DNA from: Phaseolus vulgaris
Taxonomy: Eukaryota > Streptophyta > Magnoliopsida > Fabales > Fabaceae
Reading direction: 5' to 3'
NCBI RefSeq assembly: GCF_000499845.2
Contig: NC_023758.2
Span: forward strand, 26,137,520-26,201,519
Length of the DNA: 64,000 bases
Below, in pieces: positions 40,597 to 54,097 of the stretch. How positions within the stretch are numbered: the stretch's first letter is position 1; each line of letters begins with the position of its first letter. A program made the translations under genes and the position numbers. The notes beneath the pieces are model-generated. The model was given only the letters and a program-made list of their open reading frames with translations, ran no database searches and was not told the DNA's origin.

Positions 40597-43500
40597 ATGA
40601 AGCATTTTTCTCTTCTGTTACTTGGATTTGGATCTATATGTGTTCAACTGTTTTCTCTCTTTACATTAAGCTCACTAAGTGTAGCCTTTGCATTAGGAAA
40701 TGAGACTGATCATTTGGCACTTCTCCAATTCAAGAAATCTATAACTAGGGACCCATATGGAGTCTTACTTTCTTGGAATACTTCAACTCACTTCTGTAAC
40801 TGGCCTGGAATAACATGCAATCTCAAGCTTCAAAGAGTTACACAGTTAGTCTTGTTAAGGTATATGTTGGGGGGATCCATATCTCCCCACATAGGAAATC
40901 TCTCTTATATGATCAACTTCAATCTAGCAATCAACAACATCCATGGAGAAATACCACAGGAACTGGGACGGTTGTCACGTCTGCAACAACTATCTGTCTC
41001 AAACAACTTATTGGTAGGAGAAATTCCTACAAACTTGACGGGATGTACTCATCTCAGATTCTTATACTTACAAAGGAACAATCTAACAGGCAAAATACCA
41101 ATCGAAGTTGGCTCACTTGCAAAGCTTGAAAGCTTGGGAGTTTCTACTAACAAGTTAACAGGAGAAATCCCTTCATTCATAGGTAACCTTACATCCCTCA
41201 CTGTTCTCGGTGTCGGTAGTAACAACTTTGAAGGACATATACCACAGGAAATATGCCGGCTCAAAAACTTGACATTTGCAGCATTTGGTGTCAACAAGTT
41301 CACCGGAACACTTCCTTCTTGTCTTTACAATATGTCATCTCTCACCATGATTTCAGTTACAGAAAATCAATTAACTGGCCATCTTCCACCTAACATGTTC
41401 CACACACTCCCCAATCTCCAAGAACTTTACATTGGTGGCAATCAAATCTCTGGTCCAATCCCACCTTCCATCACAAATGCAACTATTTACTTCTTAGCAT
41501 TGGAGGCCAGTCGAAACAGTCTCACGGGACAAATTCCAAGCATGGGAAATTTCCAGTATCTTGATGTCCTATCTCTGTCTTGGAACCATCTAGGTGACAA
41601 TTCAACTAATGATTTCGATTTTCTAGATTCATTGGCTAACTGTAGTAGGTTGCAACTGTTTTCCATATCCTACAATAATTTTGGAGGTCATTTGCCAGAT
41701 TCTGTGGGAAATTTATCCTCCAAACTTAGTCAATTATATCTTGGAGGTAATCAGATATCAGGGAGAATCCCTGCAACAATAGGAAATTTAGTTAACTTAA
41801 CTCTCTTGACTATGGAAAACAACAGCCTTGGTGGGAATATCCCAACAACTTTTGGGAAGTTTCAAAGATTGCAGAAGTTAAATTTGGGTGCAAACAAGCT
41901 GTCAGGAGAGTTAAGAACCATAGGCAACCTTACTCAATTGTTTCATTTGGAATTAGCATATAATTTGTTTGAAGGGAATATTCCTCAAAGTATAGGAAAC
42001 TGCCAGAGGTTACAGTACTTGGACCTTTCACATAACAACTTTACAGGAACCATACCCTCGGACCTTTTTAAGCTTTCATCTCTAACAAAATTGTTGGATT
42101 TGTCACTAAACTCATTGAGTGGCAGTGTACCTGAAGAAGTAGGTAGCCTAAAAAATCTTGGTTCGCTAGATATGTCTGAGAATCAGATGTCCGGGGAAAT
42201 TCCTCCAACAATGGGAGAATGCATAATGTTGGAATACCTGTATTTACAAGGGAATTCTTTACAAGGAATCATTCCATCATCTTTGGCATCACTCAAAGGG
42301 CTTCTACGTTTAGACCTGTCACGAAATCAATTGTCTGGATCAATTCCTAATACTCTACAAAGCATTTCTTCCTTACAGTATTTCAATGTATCCTTTAACA
42401 AATTGGAGGGTGAAGTACCAACCTTTGGAAATGCAAGTGCGATATTGGTTATGGGAAACAATAAACTTTGTGGGGGAACTTCAGAGCTGCATCTACCAAC
42501 GTGCCCCGTCAAAGGTAAGAAACTTGCAAAACACCACAAGTTCAGGTTGATAGCAGTGATAGTTAGTGTGATTACTTTTCTTCTCATATTGTCAATTACT
42601 CTAACTATTTACTGGACAAGGAAAAGGAGTAAGAAAACATCTTTGGATTCACCAGCAAATGATGATCAGTCGGCTACAGTTTCGTACCAAAGCCTGCACA
42701 ATGGAACTGATGGGTTCTTAGCAACAAACTTGATAGGGTCTGGAAATTTTAGCTCTGTTTACAAGGGAACTCTTGAGGAGTTAGATGAAAAAGTTGTTGC
42801 CATAAAGGTCCTAAACCTTCAGAAAAAGGGAGCTCATAAGAGTTTTATTTCAGAATGCAACGCACTTAGAAATATCAAACATCGAAATCTGATTCAGGTT
42901 TTGACATGTTGTTCCAGCATAGATTACAAAGGTCAAGAATTCAAAGCTCTAATTTTTCCCTACATGACAAATGGAAGCTTAGAGCAATGGCTGCATCCTA
43001 AGACACTAAGCGAAGAGGATCCGAGAAAATTGAGCCTTGATCAAAGATTAAATATCATGGTCGATGTTGCTTCTGCATTACATTATCTTCATCATGAATG
43101 TGAGCAACCAATAATTCATTGTGATTTAAAGCCAAGTAATGTCCTTCTCGACAATGAGATGGTTGCTCATGTGAGTGATTTTGGCATATCAAAACTTCTC
43201 TCAGCCATCAATGACAACACTTCTAAACAAACAAGCACAATTGGAATAAAGGGTACTCTTGGCTATGTTCCTCCAGGTATGTTCTTATCCTTTGAATCAT
43301 TGTGTCAACTTTTGCTATTTATCAGATTGTGTATTGACAGTTGTTGGTATATATTTTAGAGTATGGAGTGACTTCTGAAGTATCAACATACGGTGACATA
43401 TACAGCTTTGGGATTCTTATGTTGGAAATGCTTACAGGAAAAAGTCCCACAGATGAAAGCTTTGAAGATGGTCAAAATCTTCATAACTTTGTTCTAACTT

Positions 43501-43733
43501 CATTTTCTGATAATCTTTTGCAAATTTTGGATCCACTACTTATTCCAACAGATGAATCACCACCATTGAAAGGAAACAATTGGAATCTTGATCCAAATGT
43601 TGAGATGTGCTCAGTGTCCCTTTTTAGGATTGGACTTGCTTGTTCTATGAAATCACCAAAAGATAGAATGAATATTGCTCATGTCACTAGGGAGCTTAAC
43701 AGAATCAGAGAGGTCTTTCTTGTTGGTGAGTGA
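40597..43733 (+). CDS. LRR receptor-like serine/threonine kinase, subfamily XII (EFR/FLS2/Xa21-like, non-RD), two exons
   Basis: Exons 40597-43276 and 43360-43733, split by an 83-bp GT-AG intron (CCTCCAG|GTATGT ... ATTTTAG|AGTATGG) that falls inside the conserved GYVPPEYG motif; total 1017 residues. The start is the first ATG (MKHFSLLLLGF), giving a signal peptide. Then LRRNT (ETDHLALLQFKKSIT...SWN...CNWPGITC), about 20 LRRs of the plant LxGxIP type, a CxGG cap (LCGGTSELHLPTC), a transmembrane helix (about 651-673) and the kinase. Kinase landmarks: glycine loop IGSGNFSSVYKG (from 713), Lys737 (VAIKVL), IIHCDLKPSN (catalytic Asp843), DFG 861-863. Cys before the catalytic Asp makes it non-RD, typical of pattern-recognition receptors. 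All key residues are present, so it looks functional. It probably acts at the plasma membrane in recognition of a microbial or endogenous ligand; the ligand cannot be inferred. Confidence 0.95.
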
Positions 43734-44439
43734 TCACTCAATTCTTCACATAACTATGGGACACAAAATGATTTCCTTAATTTCATATATGTGTATCTTT
43801 AAGTTCATTAGAATAAAACTTAACAAATATTTAGATCAGCCTAGGATTTCATTTCACATTTTTACGTATGTATAATTTTATTTTTCTGTCATCTTGTCAT
43901 ATTTCTAAAATTCCAGAACTAGAAATGTGATGGAATTCTTGAATTTCAGGTGTGGATGATTCAAAATAATCAAATGCTTCAGACATTTGGGAAACAGGTG
44001 TTTGCAGTGCATGTGTTTGGCTGCAAAATTGTCTATTAGTTTTCCTCAGTTTTCTAGCTATCTATATAAATCAAATCCATCTTTTCATGTAACATATACT
44101 ATGTACTGATGGATTTAGTATTCCTTCTGGTTAGTGCAGTTTCATATTTTTATTTCAATGTCTGTGATTTTCTAAATTATGATGCAAAAGTATCAAAATG
44201 CTCTTAAAACTATTATCCATATTCACCACCAATTTGGTTATTTTTCTTTCGGGTTTCAGAGTGCCCATAAACCCTTTTACCGTAGGTGAAGATATAATTA
44301 ACCATGTTTTTTTTTCAGCTTTAGATCACGATGCATTAAATCCATATATAAGAGGAAAAAAAGAAAAGTTTCTGTATGATAAAAAATAATTAGTTGTTAT
44401 AATGATTAAATTAGATATTATTTTAGAAACTAAAAAAAT
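43734..44439 (+). other. Probable 3' UTR and downstream flank of the receptor kinase
   Basis: AATAAAACT (43811) is a possible poly(A) signal. TTTCAG|GTGTGGATGATTC near 43948 could be an acceptor of a 3' UTR intron, as in relatives of this gene. No ORF of note. Confidence 0.35.
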
Positions 44440-44559
44440 CACTACAAGAAATAATATGTTGGAGATCTCGCATCCATTAGAGATTAAGACATTTCATTGT
44501 ATATAAGTGAGTGCAAACCTTACCTCTTGAGTTGATTTTATAGGGTTGAGTTAGACTTA

Positions 44560-45620
44560 AATTTCACAATATTATTCTTTCACTTAATTTATTTCATTGA
44601 TATATTTTGTGTTCTCATTTTAGACACTAACTTATTATTATTATTTTAATAAATTTTAATGTAAGTTAGGTCTTCATTGTGAACACAATATTTGACATTT
44701 ATTTTATTGTCCAACTTGAGTAAACTTTACTCTTGCTATTGGTTTCTTTTTTATAGCTCTCACTTTTTGTTGACAGCTAAAATGGATTTTTCTTACAGTG
44801 AATGATTGGTTTCTAAATTAGTTTTTATTATTGATAAATAGTTTCTAAATTGGCATTAGAGTCATTTTGAGCATATCCTAGTGAGTATTTGTTATAAAAT
44901 AGAATGTAATAGAAAATTAACTTGCATCCACTTTGTGTCTCATTCTAGACTCAATATTATTCTTTCACTTAATTTATTTCATTGCATCTATTTTGTGTTC
45001 CCATTTTAGACGCTAACTTATTATTATTATTTTAATAATTTTTAGTGTAAGTTAGGTCTCCATTCTGAACACAATATTTGACATTTCTTTTATTGTCCAA
45101 CTTGAGTAAACTTCACCCTTGTTATTGGTTTCTTTTTTATAGCCCTCACTTTTTGTTGACAACTAAAATAGATTTTTCTTGCAGGAAATTATTGGTTTCT
45201 AAATTAGTTTCTATTATTGATAAATAGTTTCTAAATTGGTATCAGAGTCATTTTGAGCATATCCTAGTGAGTATTTGTTAAAAAATAAAATGTAATAGAA
45301 TGTAATAGAAAATTAACTTGCATCCACTTTGTGTCTCATTCTAGACTCAATATTATTCTTTCACTTAATTTATTTCAGTGCATTTATTTTGTGTCTCAAT
45401 TTTAGACGCTAACTTATTATTATTATTTTAATAATTTTTAGTGTAAGTTAAAGGTCTCCATTGTGAACACAATATTTGACTATTTTATTGTCCAACGTGA
45501 GTAAACTTCACCCTTGCTATTGGTTTCTTTTTTATAGCCCTCCCTTTTTGTTGACAGCTAAAATGGATTTTTCTTGCAGTGAATTATTAGTTTCTATTAT
45601 TGATAAATAGTTTATAAATT
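44560..45620. repeat. ~390-bp tandem repeat, about 2.7 copies
   Basis: TAGAC(A/G)CTAACTTATTATTATTATTTTAATAA recurs at 44621, 45007 and 45403 (386 and 396 bp apart). Each copy is followed by GTCCAAC(T/G)TGAGTAAACTT, TTTTTTATAGC(T/C)CTC.CTTTTTGTTGACA and a TATTGATAAATAGTTT segment. The first two copies also have the primer-site-like TTGG(T/C)AT(C/T)AGAGTCA. Confidence 0.85.
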
Positions 45621-45741
45621 GGTATCTAATTAGTTACAAAAGTTTTAACTATTAATTATTTAGATTTTAAATTTGGTAACAAAAACCTTGGTAGCTAATT
45701 AGATACCAATTTATAAACTATTTATCAATAATAGAAACTAA
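45587..45741. repeat. 47-bp perfect inverted repeat
   Basis: Left arm 45587-45633 starting TTAGTTTCTATTATTGATAA, right arm 45695-45741 starting CTAATTAGATACCAATTTAT. The arms are exact reverse complements with a 61-bp spacer, enough to form a strong hairpin. It marks the point where the last 390-bp unit is inverted. Confidence 0.9.
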
Positions 45742-45858
45742 TTTTGAAACTAATATTTTTTTTAATCTTTAAAATAATATCTAATTTGGTTATTGTAGCA
45801 ACTTTTGTCTCTAAAATTTGTTTATATTCAATTATTTTCTTGTAGTTTTATTGTAGTG

Positions 45859-47440
45859 TGTTTGTTTGTTCATAGCTAACACCACCTTTTTCATTTGCTA
45901 TTTGGTTGTTCTTGCATTCGGCATCTTTCAATTTTTATTAACAGTATTTTTTCTGCTGCATATTTTAAAGTTTTAGTGAAAAAAATCCTAGTTTAAATGA
46001 ACTCAATGGCCCCTCTTATCTTGTGTCACTTGTCATGGAGAATGAGAACAGTAGAAACAGTTTCATTGCAGAAATATCAAAATGTTCAGACCACCGAATT
46101 ATATCATACACATTTATCATTATCTCCTTTTGTCTTATTTATATACACCACAAAACTGAAGGAAACATATTTTTCTCTCACTTTATTGCTATGAAGCACA
46201 GATGCATATACTTATAATATCTTCAAAATGTAAGATTCCACAAAATATATATATATATATAGCATCATTATAAATTATTCAAGATTTATATATTTAAAAT
46301 AATTTATAAAAAAAGTTAGTAAAATATAACAATGTGAAGATATGAATGTGAAGATATTAATATCTTCATCTCGTAAAACGATTTCAATGTCGATCTTTGA
46401 AATTAATGGTCGAATATAATTATGTAATGAAATGATCTTAATACTTATTTCTGGAGTTAATGAAAAAGATTTCATTTACTTTTCATAACAAAGGGAGGGC
46501 GTTAAATACGGAGATGGACTAGATATACGAAATTATAATTAATTTTAAAATATAATTCAAAACAATACCATGTACAAATAGAATGAGAGAACATTATTTT
46601 ATGTAAGAGAACATTATTCTATATAAGAGAAAAAAATAAGGTAATGAAGAGAGAAGAATAACTCAACTAAACACCTTTCCTTATGACTAAATTAAAACCA
46701 TTATTTATAACTAAATTAAATGTTTTAGTTTAGAGAGACTCTGCTGTTTTTGAAACACTTTTTTAAGACATTTTGAAAATTTAGTAGACTTTTCAGATTT
46801 TGCTTTTAATACATGTCAAAATTTTGACAAGATTTAATTCAAAACCTTTTAGTTATCATTAGATTTTTGGGATTTAATTAGCAGATTTGTTAGAAAATTT
46901 AATTTTGGAATGTTTAGCTTTAGGATTTGATTGACAGATTGTTGGGACAATTTGGGCTTTAATTAACGGATTTGGTATAGTTAGCAAAACAAATATAAAT
47001 AAGCAAACGATCATCACAAAAGATATGAAAAATAATAAAACGATCATCACATCATACTATATTTACATATATAATTAATTAACTTTTTAATGTAATAGGT
47101 TTTCGTTAATATTTATATTTTATAAATAAATATTAAAATAATAAAATAATTAATTTTAATATCAAGTAAAGTAATTTATTTTGAATTTAACTTTTCTATA
47201 TATTAAATTTTTTTAATAATGGTTTATTCTAATTTAAATTTATTTTAACTGTAATTTTATATATTTTAAATTCATTTCTTATAACTATTTTTAAAATTTT
47301 ATTTTATAAATGTAATAAAATAATTATCTTTTACATCAATTAAATTATTTATAAATATTTTAGTTATTTCTCTTTACTTTTTAGTGATGCTTCTTTGGAC
47401 CAAACAAATTAATTTATTTTTCTTCCTCTTTCAATTCAAA
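45859..47440. other. AT-rich intergenic region
   Basis: Contains an (AT)n tract at about 46245-46260 and no recognisable gene. Short frames around 46000-46200 lack any family signature. Confidence 0.4.
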
Positions 47441-47442
47441 AT

Positions 47443-47635
47443 CTCTATTCTATTATCTTTACCATGAATATGAGTAATCAATTATTCATTGTCATTCAAA
47501 ATTAATGCCTTATTGATGATGACATGAGTGTTGATATGATTGATTTTGACAGATAACAAAACTTTTCTCAACCATTAACTCTATCATTTATGAGACCAAG
47601 CAAGTAGCATTGGAATAGAGGAAACGGTGGCTAAT
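47443..47635 (+). pseudogene. Receptor-kinase catalytic-domain relic
   Basis: The stretch aligns base by base with 43064-43264 of the neighbouring receptor kinase: YxHEYE..SIIHCHSK (catalytic loop), LLDDDM, DFD (DFG position), then AAACTTTTCTCAACCATTAAC...AGCATTGGAATAGAGG matching KLLSAIN..STIGIKG. The catalytic Asp codon has become CAT (His), there are stops and small indels, and nothing recognisable flanks it. It is probably the remnant of a tandem duplicate of the 40.6-kb gene or of a close relative. Confidence 0.7.
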
Positions 47636-48326
47636 TTTTCTCCAAATTCTGATATTTTTGTGTCACCTTGTTATTTATTAGTAGAAATCCAATTAAAATT
47701 TTATGGTTCAATGCTCACTAAGCATATAAACATGGAGAATGAGTTTGTTAATGATGGATTAAAAGTACAAAAATTACTTTGCTTATGAATATTAAAGAGT
47801 AAAAGGTAATTTAACCAGAAATAATAGAGGTTTTATCCGTAGAAAAACACTAAAACAAACTCTTCTAGTCTACATCCAAAAGATTCTGATAGTAAAACTG
47901 AGGGTTTTGCATGCTTTCTGTTCAGAATTTCGTTAGAGCAGAACTTAACTAATAAGAAATTATCTCACAATTTTTTTGTCACATGTATAAAATAATCTGG
48001 TTTATCTTACATGTCCCTCAATTTTACACAATGTGATTTTTCACATTCACACTTACACTTCAAAATACATCTTCATATTGTTGCTTCCCAATATAAGCTT
48101 AAAGTGTGTGCAAACATCAAACTAAATACACTCTCCTTGATTTGTAACCCTGTTGTACAAAACCTCTTCAATAAAAACCCACAATGTACGAACAAGGATT
48201 GTGTAGTTAGTTATAAAAACCAACCAAAAATTGAGGGCAGGCAAACACATCAGTTTGCTTCTATTCTCACTGAGCATGCCTTGTAGTAATAGCAATAACA
48301 TTTACAGAAGCCTCTAACAAAAGCCA

Positions 48327-51300
48327 CTATGGAGAATTTCTAGGAGACAGACTTGAACAAACTTCTCTACTAATGCACCAGCCACCACTCTGATTTCGCG
48401 TGGTAATAGATTTGGAATGAATAGATGAATGTTCTAGATCAGAAGTACTATAACAGCGTGAATAATCAGAATATTGCCCATCTGCCTTGTTCATCTTATC
48501 AAGTAAGGACTGCTTGATATGTGAATCCACCACCCAAGTTTGAGAAAGATTCATCCCAGGAGAGTAATCTATCACCACAGGTGAATTAGGATTGCTTAAA
48601 GAATCCTCCTGCAATATATCTCCTATTCTAGACAGCATGCTGAAGGCTAAATTTGCTAGAACTCTGGAATATGCTTCCAAAATAGAATGTCCAATATCCT
48701 ACAGAAACAGAAAGAAACCACATTACCACTGAATGAATGCAAGAAATCTCAACTTAAACAATGACGAGCTTTAGGCCCTTGATGATTTTGATACTTTTAC
48801 TTTGCTCTTCTGTGTACTTTTCTTTTTTCCTTTTGATTTGAAACTGAATGATACTACATGGATTAATGTCAATGAAAGATAAAACCAAAAACAAAGACTT
48901 AGGGTGTGCTTGTTACTTGATTTCTACTTTTAAAAACTGTTTCAGATTTTCAAAATACAACCTAATTGGTTTAGGTTGGTACAAGGCCCAAAAAAAGTGT
49001 GGAATTAAGGGAGAGGTTGAACAAGGTGGAAGTAGACAATGAGACAAGATTTTGTTGAGGTTCTCTTAGGAAACGCTGAATAGATCTTTTACCAATTGGT
49101 CATGAACTAGCAACATGAATGGCTTGGCAGCACACTTAACCCAAAAATTATAAAACAATAAGTTTAAGGATCTTTCTCGTTTATATGTTGTTCAATTTGT
49201 TATTTCTACAAAATGTGAAATTTCAACTCACTTGAACTTTTTAAAAACAAAAGCTGGAAATGGAATCAAAACACATTTCTATAGTCAGAATCATCAGTAA
49301 AATGCATTCCAGTAAAACTCACCTTGCCATATTGAACTTTGGTAGCATCGAGAAATGTTTGAGGAAGGTTTGGGTATCTGATTTTAATCAGCTGGAGTAG
49401 TGTTTCGGCACGGTCCGATGATAACTTTAGTTTATCAAGCTCTAACATAGGATCCTTCACAAAAGGTGACCACGAGGGTCTAACTGGGTGTTTGCCGCTA
49501 ACTTGTTCTGCAATTCTCTCTTTCCATGAGAATATAGTAGCTTCCAGTCTATTAACAGTCTCTAGGACAACATGTTCAGATTTCATGTTGAGCGATTTAA
49601 GCATGTCTTCTGCAGAGCTTGATTCAGCCGTCAAAACCTTGTGCAATTCATGTCCAAGGTTTGTCTTTCTAGACTGCAACATAGAAACATATTGGGTAAA
49701 GATGTAATGCAAATTGCAATTGAACTTTTTCAAAGTGTACCCTCTGATCATGATTAAAGATTGTTCAAAAATCTCAAGGATAAAATGTACACAGTTTCAA
49801 CTCAATTCAGATTGAAGTCATTAAAAAATACAAGATTATCACCTTTGCAAGTGCATCTTTAATAATGGCTGGCACAGGCATTTCAAGCAAAACACTTTCA
49901 TTGATGGATTTGGCAGCCTTGAATACTTGACGTACCACCCCACCCTGATGAAGCAGCTTCTTTCTTTCAGTATCAGAAAGACCACTTTTTGGTACTTGGG
50001 GTGATGGAAGCCACCATTTTTTGCTATGCTCTGCATTTGTGTCCCTCCCTTCTGCCCGGCTTTCTCCCTCTGCATACCAAAACTCCGAATTCACCATGGA
50101 ATCTAGTGCCTCCTGTCAACCAGAGATAATATACTAGCACAGTAAGTCAGTTGAAACAAAGTTCCAAATTTTAATGAAAAAAAGAGATCACAATGTAACA
50201 TACAATCAGCATAGAATCCAACTTCTGAAGTGCTGGAAGATTCATGAGGATGTCTGCACGAGCTTTTGAGGTCATTATCTGTTCGTAAAAGATGACTCTT
50301 ATTTTATTGCAACATGATTCACAAAATAATCAAGCATTTATTATCTTAGCTGAAATGATAGATACCTCAAAAATCCCACCACTGGCATTACTTTGCGTAG
50401 CGGGAACTAGCTCAACCATATAGTTGGTAGGAGACAATAACCAGTCTATCTCTCTTTGCCATTTTTCCTTCCCTTCTTCAGATAGTGGTTCCAATTTCCA
50501 CAGCTCTCCAAAAACCGTCACTGCATATGATCATTAAGAACTTAGGTTCTCTAAAATAAAACCAGAAGAATAAGAACCGACCCATTTTCTCTTTCAGTGA
50601 AATTTATATTACAAGTCATTCCATTCGTGAAAAACTTCATCAGTTTCATGCAATTTTTAAACAAACCAAAACCAGATAGTTGTAAAATGGTGTCAGAGCA
50701 GACCTGCTAGGTTTGTGATGCCATTAGATATCGCCAAAGCTGTACTGAGGCCCTTGTTTCCTCCTGTAACATCTTCACCTAGCAAAAGCTTCGAAAACTT
50801 TTCCTTCATGGCTTCTATATCAGAATGTTCCATACCATAAGGCTTATCTTTGACATAAAAATCTTGAGGACTTTCTGAGAGCTCCCATTCCTCCAGTCCT
50901 TTATCATCCCTTTTCATCGTTAAACATTTTGAAGAGAATGATCCAAAAGCATCCTTGCTGGAGGAACAACTGGAGTCATCATCAAATGAATCAGTTATGC
51001 ATTCATCTCCTCTACTTGTTCTGCTCTCATCTTCGTAAGACTGGTTATTCAGCAAGCAACTTTCAAGGCCATTATATGTCATAATCCCTGAAGAATTCGA
51101 ATTTGCAGACAAACACAATACGATTTCAAAAGGTGTGCCATAAACAATTTAAACAGTGTTACAATTTTCATGTAACAAAATAATCATTAGAACAAATAAA
51201 ACCTGGTTGTCATTTTCAAAATAACGCAAAAATATATTCTCTATGCTGTCATACACGTCATTGGTGTAGGCATACCTCCAAAAGTAGCATATGAATAAAT

Positions 51301-54097
51301 ACCATGTTTACAATTAAAACCCAACTACAATTTCTCACTGCAACTGCACATCACAATGCAAATTAATGTCACACCTATTGCAAAATTCGCTGACTAGAGT
51401 ATATATATCTTATTGTTGCCAAACGTCATATATATTGTTTATATCCAAATACTATATTTAAAGCACATGATAAGTTGAGTGCTAATAAACTTCTTTATAT
51501 TTTTAGACTTAATCCACTTTATTGTTTTTCTTTGAGAGTCTCTAAAAATGCATTGTAGATCTCACACCAACCAGGCGACAACATTAACAAGGGCATTTGC
51601 ATCACTCGATTCTGTCTCAACTCTATATTATTAACATCTAAAACTCTATTAATACCTATAACAATTAATACACTTTTATACTATTATTTATTAGACAAAA
51701 TTTATAAGAAATAGTTCATCATTTTTTACACGACAACTAATACTTTTTATACAACTTTAGTTTATTAAGTATTACAAGTGTTTGTGTTTTGTATTGATAG
51801 ACAGTAAGAAGAGAAATTTAAAAATCATTGATAATGAGCGTTAATTTAATATATTAATAACGAAGTTTAAAACATTAACCAAATTAATTATTTTGTTTGG
51901 TTTGCATGATTATGAGGAGTATTCTATATAAAGGAATAAAGAGAGTGACTTTTTTTAATAAAAACAGTGACATGCAAAGCGTGTACTACCATAAAAAAAA
52001 TAATCTAATAAATAAAATAACTGATTTTTCAAACTTTTAACTTTTTTATTTAAGTAAAAAAAATGTGGAAACACATGTGATAATTATGAATAATAGTGAA
52101 ACATACATAGTCACATGCAAGTGTCATAAGCCAAACTTTTTTCTCCTTTGGCGTTTTTGGCCATACGACTTGAGATGATTAAAAAGGTTCCACTTTGCTT
52201 TCTTTGCAATAATAACAAATTAACCCTTCAACTGAGACAAATTTAAATTCGGATTTCTGCGGAAGACACTCGCAGTAGGCTTGTACGTATATATAAAAAA
52301 AAACTAAATTAGCCTAAAAAAATGTATTTTTTTCATCAGAAGCTATATTCTGCTCGTGTAAATCGATTCAAACCGTAGTTAAATATTTCTGAAATATTTA
52401 AAAAACTTGTATTTTTAACATAATAATCAGATTTTTTTTATTTTATAAATTTATAATATTTATGGTCATTTGTAAAACATGTTAACTTTAGAACAATTTT
52501 ATATAGTGGGGTCCTATAAATTCTAAAACTTGTTATATTCCTGTGTCCATGTAGTGTTCACAGGACTTGCAAGCAAAGATTCGAACAGAACGGAAAAGCT
52601 CCTAGGCTATAGGCCATGACAGATAGAACATCAGCGACATGTAACTCAAGCCAATGAAAAGCTAAGGACAAAATGCCTCAAAAAAGCTGAGAGAATCCCC
52701 AGAAAAGAATCCAACATATATAGAAAAAAGATATTTAAAACTTAGGACCAAAGTATGGCAATGAAAGGTGCATCCCCACTCTGCACCCATTTTCTTCAAT
52801 TTGTCAGCACTTATCAGTGGGAATGGCAGAGCTAGTAGTTGCACTGATATCAACCCTCATGGTGGACCCAAGTCCACCCACATATCGGTCAAAGATGTTC
52901 AGTTTTTTAGATTCACGTATTAGGATTGAGAAAGGTATCCACCACAATTTCTGTGATTTTATCAAACCCCAAAACTTCAAACTATTCCTACCATTCTTCT
53001 ATCACCTTCATACTTGGTCAAAACCAAGACAAGAAGAACCATGTCCCTTCTAAAATAATGGAACAAGGCAAACTGTTCAGATTACGAGATTCCATCATCT
53101 GGTTTAGAAAAAGGGAAAATAAGATGACAGGGAAAGCTTAACAACGCAAGAATATCAGTTGATCCCCTTCGATTTGTCGATTTTTAGGCAACCTGTTACT
53201 CTTGTTTATCTCACAGAAAGAAGCTCAATATGCTATGCTCGGTTTAAATTTTATGATCAGTTTTAAATATCAAAATTCAAATGAAGTTAGTGAACATTAC
53301 TGTTTATCGCTTAGCTGGTAGAATTTGCAAGAGAAACGTGACAATAATTGATCGCCATACAAAATTTGAAAATGTGAACGTACTTTTCGTTGGTCCACAA
53401 GCATGGCTACAACAACAACCAAAACATAACCAACTACTCTGAAAATGGACACTTCTGAACAGGCTTGAAGAAATCAAGGATAAAATATAATTCCAAATCT
53501 CCTTTTACAAACTCGTTATTGCTTTTATTTATTTTTAATACGAATCAACATGTAAATTTATCAATATAATTATGTAGAGTATCTAACTCAATTTTTACAA
53601 GACCCCACACATCAAGCCCCAAACTTTTTACTCAGCATGATAATTGGTTTGTTGAGAAAAGAAATTCGGATTAAAACTATTTTATACTCATCCTTTTTCC
53701 TTTTGGGTATGAAAACAGCTATGTTTTTCGAATGGCCATGTTCACCTAGCCCGTATGCTGTAGCAGAAAAGTCAGTGAAGTTTGTGAAGATGGCTATTTA
53801 ATATTTATGACTTATGAGTCTAAGGCAAGCATACAAGTACTATCATAAAATGATAAGAAATATAACTTCTACTAACTTAAGTAATTAGTATATTTAATTT
53901 AAAGAAACTTTTTAATTTGTTAAAGCTGATCTTCACAGTTTTAATCAGAAAAATCATAAGATTTATGAACCTAATCAGTTAAAAGAAGCACATAAGCAGA
54001 GAGGTAGGTAGTTAAACTTACTCTCTTTCTCATCAAGATCGATGCTAAATTTCCTTCCCTTGGTGCAGCATGCTAGTCTTTTTCTCATCCTCAACAT
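48327..54097 (-). CDS. ROPGEF14-like: ROP guanine-nucleotide exchange factor with PRONE domain (RopGEF14-like), seven coding exons
   Basis: Coding exons on the minus strand: 54097-54022, 51087-50704, 50520-50366, 50278-50204, 50112-49843, 49673-49323, 48698-48327. All introns are GT-AG, all junctions keep frame, total 560 residues. The short basic N-terminus ([26 protein letters not shown]) and [25 protein letters not shown] are the type I associate with RopGEF14. The PRONE domain runs from about [19 protein letters not shown] to [22 protein letters not shown], with the landmarks [47 protein letters not shown] and [13 protein letters not shown]. The C-terminal tail ends [13 protein letters not shown] proteins catalyse GDP/GTP exchange on plant ROP (Rho) GTPases at the plasma membrane, often under receptor-like kinases. 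Intron 1 is unusually long (2.9 kb). The first ATG follows an in-frame TGA in genomic DNA, but an upstream exon could extend the N-terminus. Confidence 0.93.
51088..54021 (-). other. Long first intron of the RopGEF gene
   Basis: Starts GTAAGT at 54021 and ends TTCTTCAG at 51088. Mostly AT-rich; the 52560-53150 part is less AT-rich but holds no frame I recognise on either strand. It could carry regulatory sequence or a degraded insertion. Confidence 0.6.

Larger units (their letters stand above)
44440..45858. mobile_element. Composite non-autonomous element: CACTA-like termini around LTR/TRIM-like tandem repeats
   Basis: Left end CACTACAAGAAATAATATG (44440) and right end ...CAATTATTTTCTTGTAG-TTTTATTGTAGTG (to 45858) are inverted copies if an 11-bp insertion in the right end is ignored; CACTACAA is a CACTA-superfamily terminus. 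No 3-bp target duplication is evident (AAT versus TGT). Inside, TGTTGGAGATCTCGCATCC..TATATAAGTGAGTGCAAACC (from 44457) is very similar to a widespread legume LTR/TRIM. The repeated TTGGTATCAGAGTC (45237) looks like a tRNA-Met primer site. No protein coding. Confidence 0.4.
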
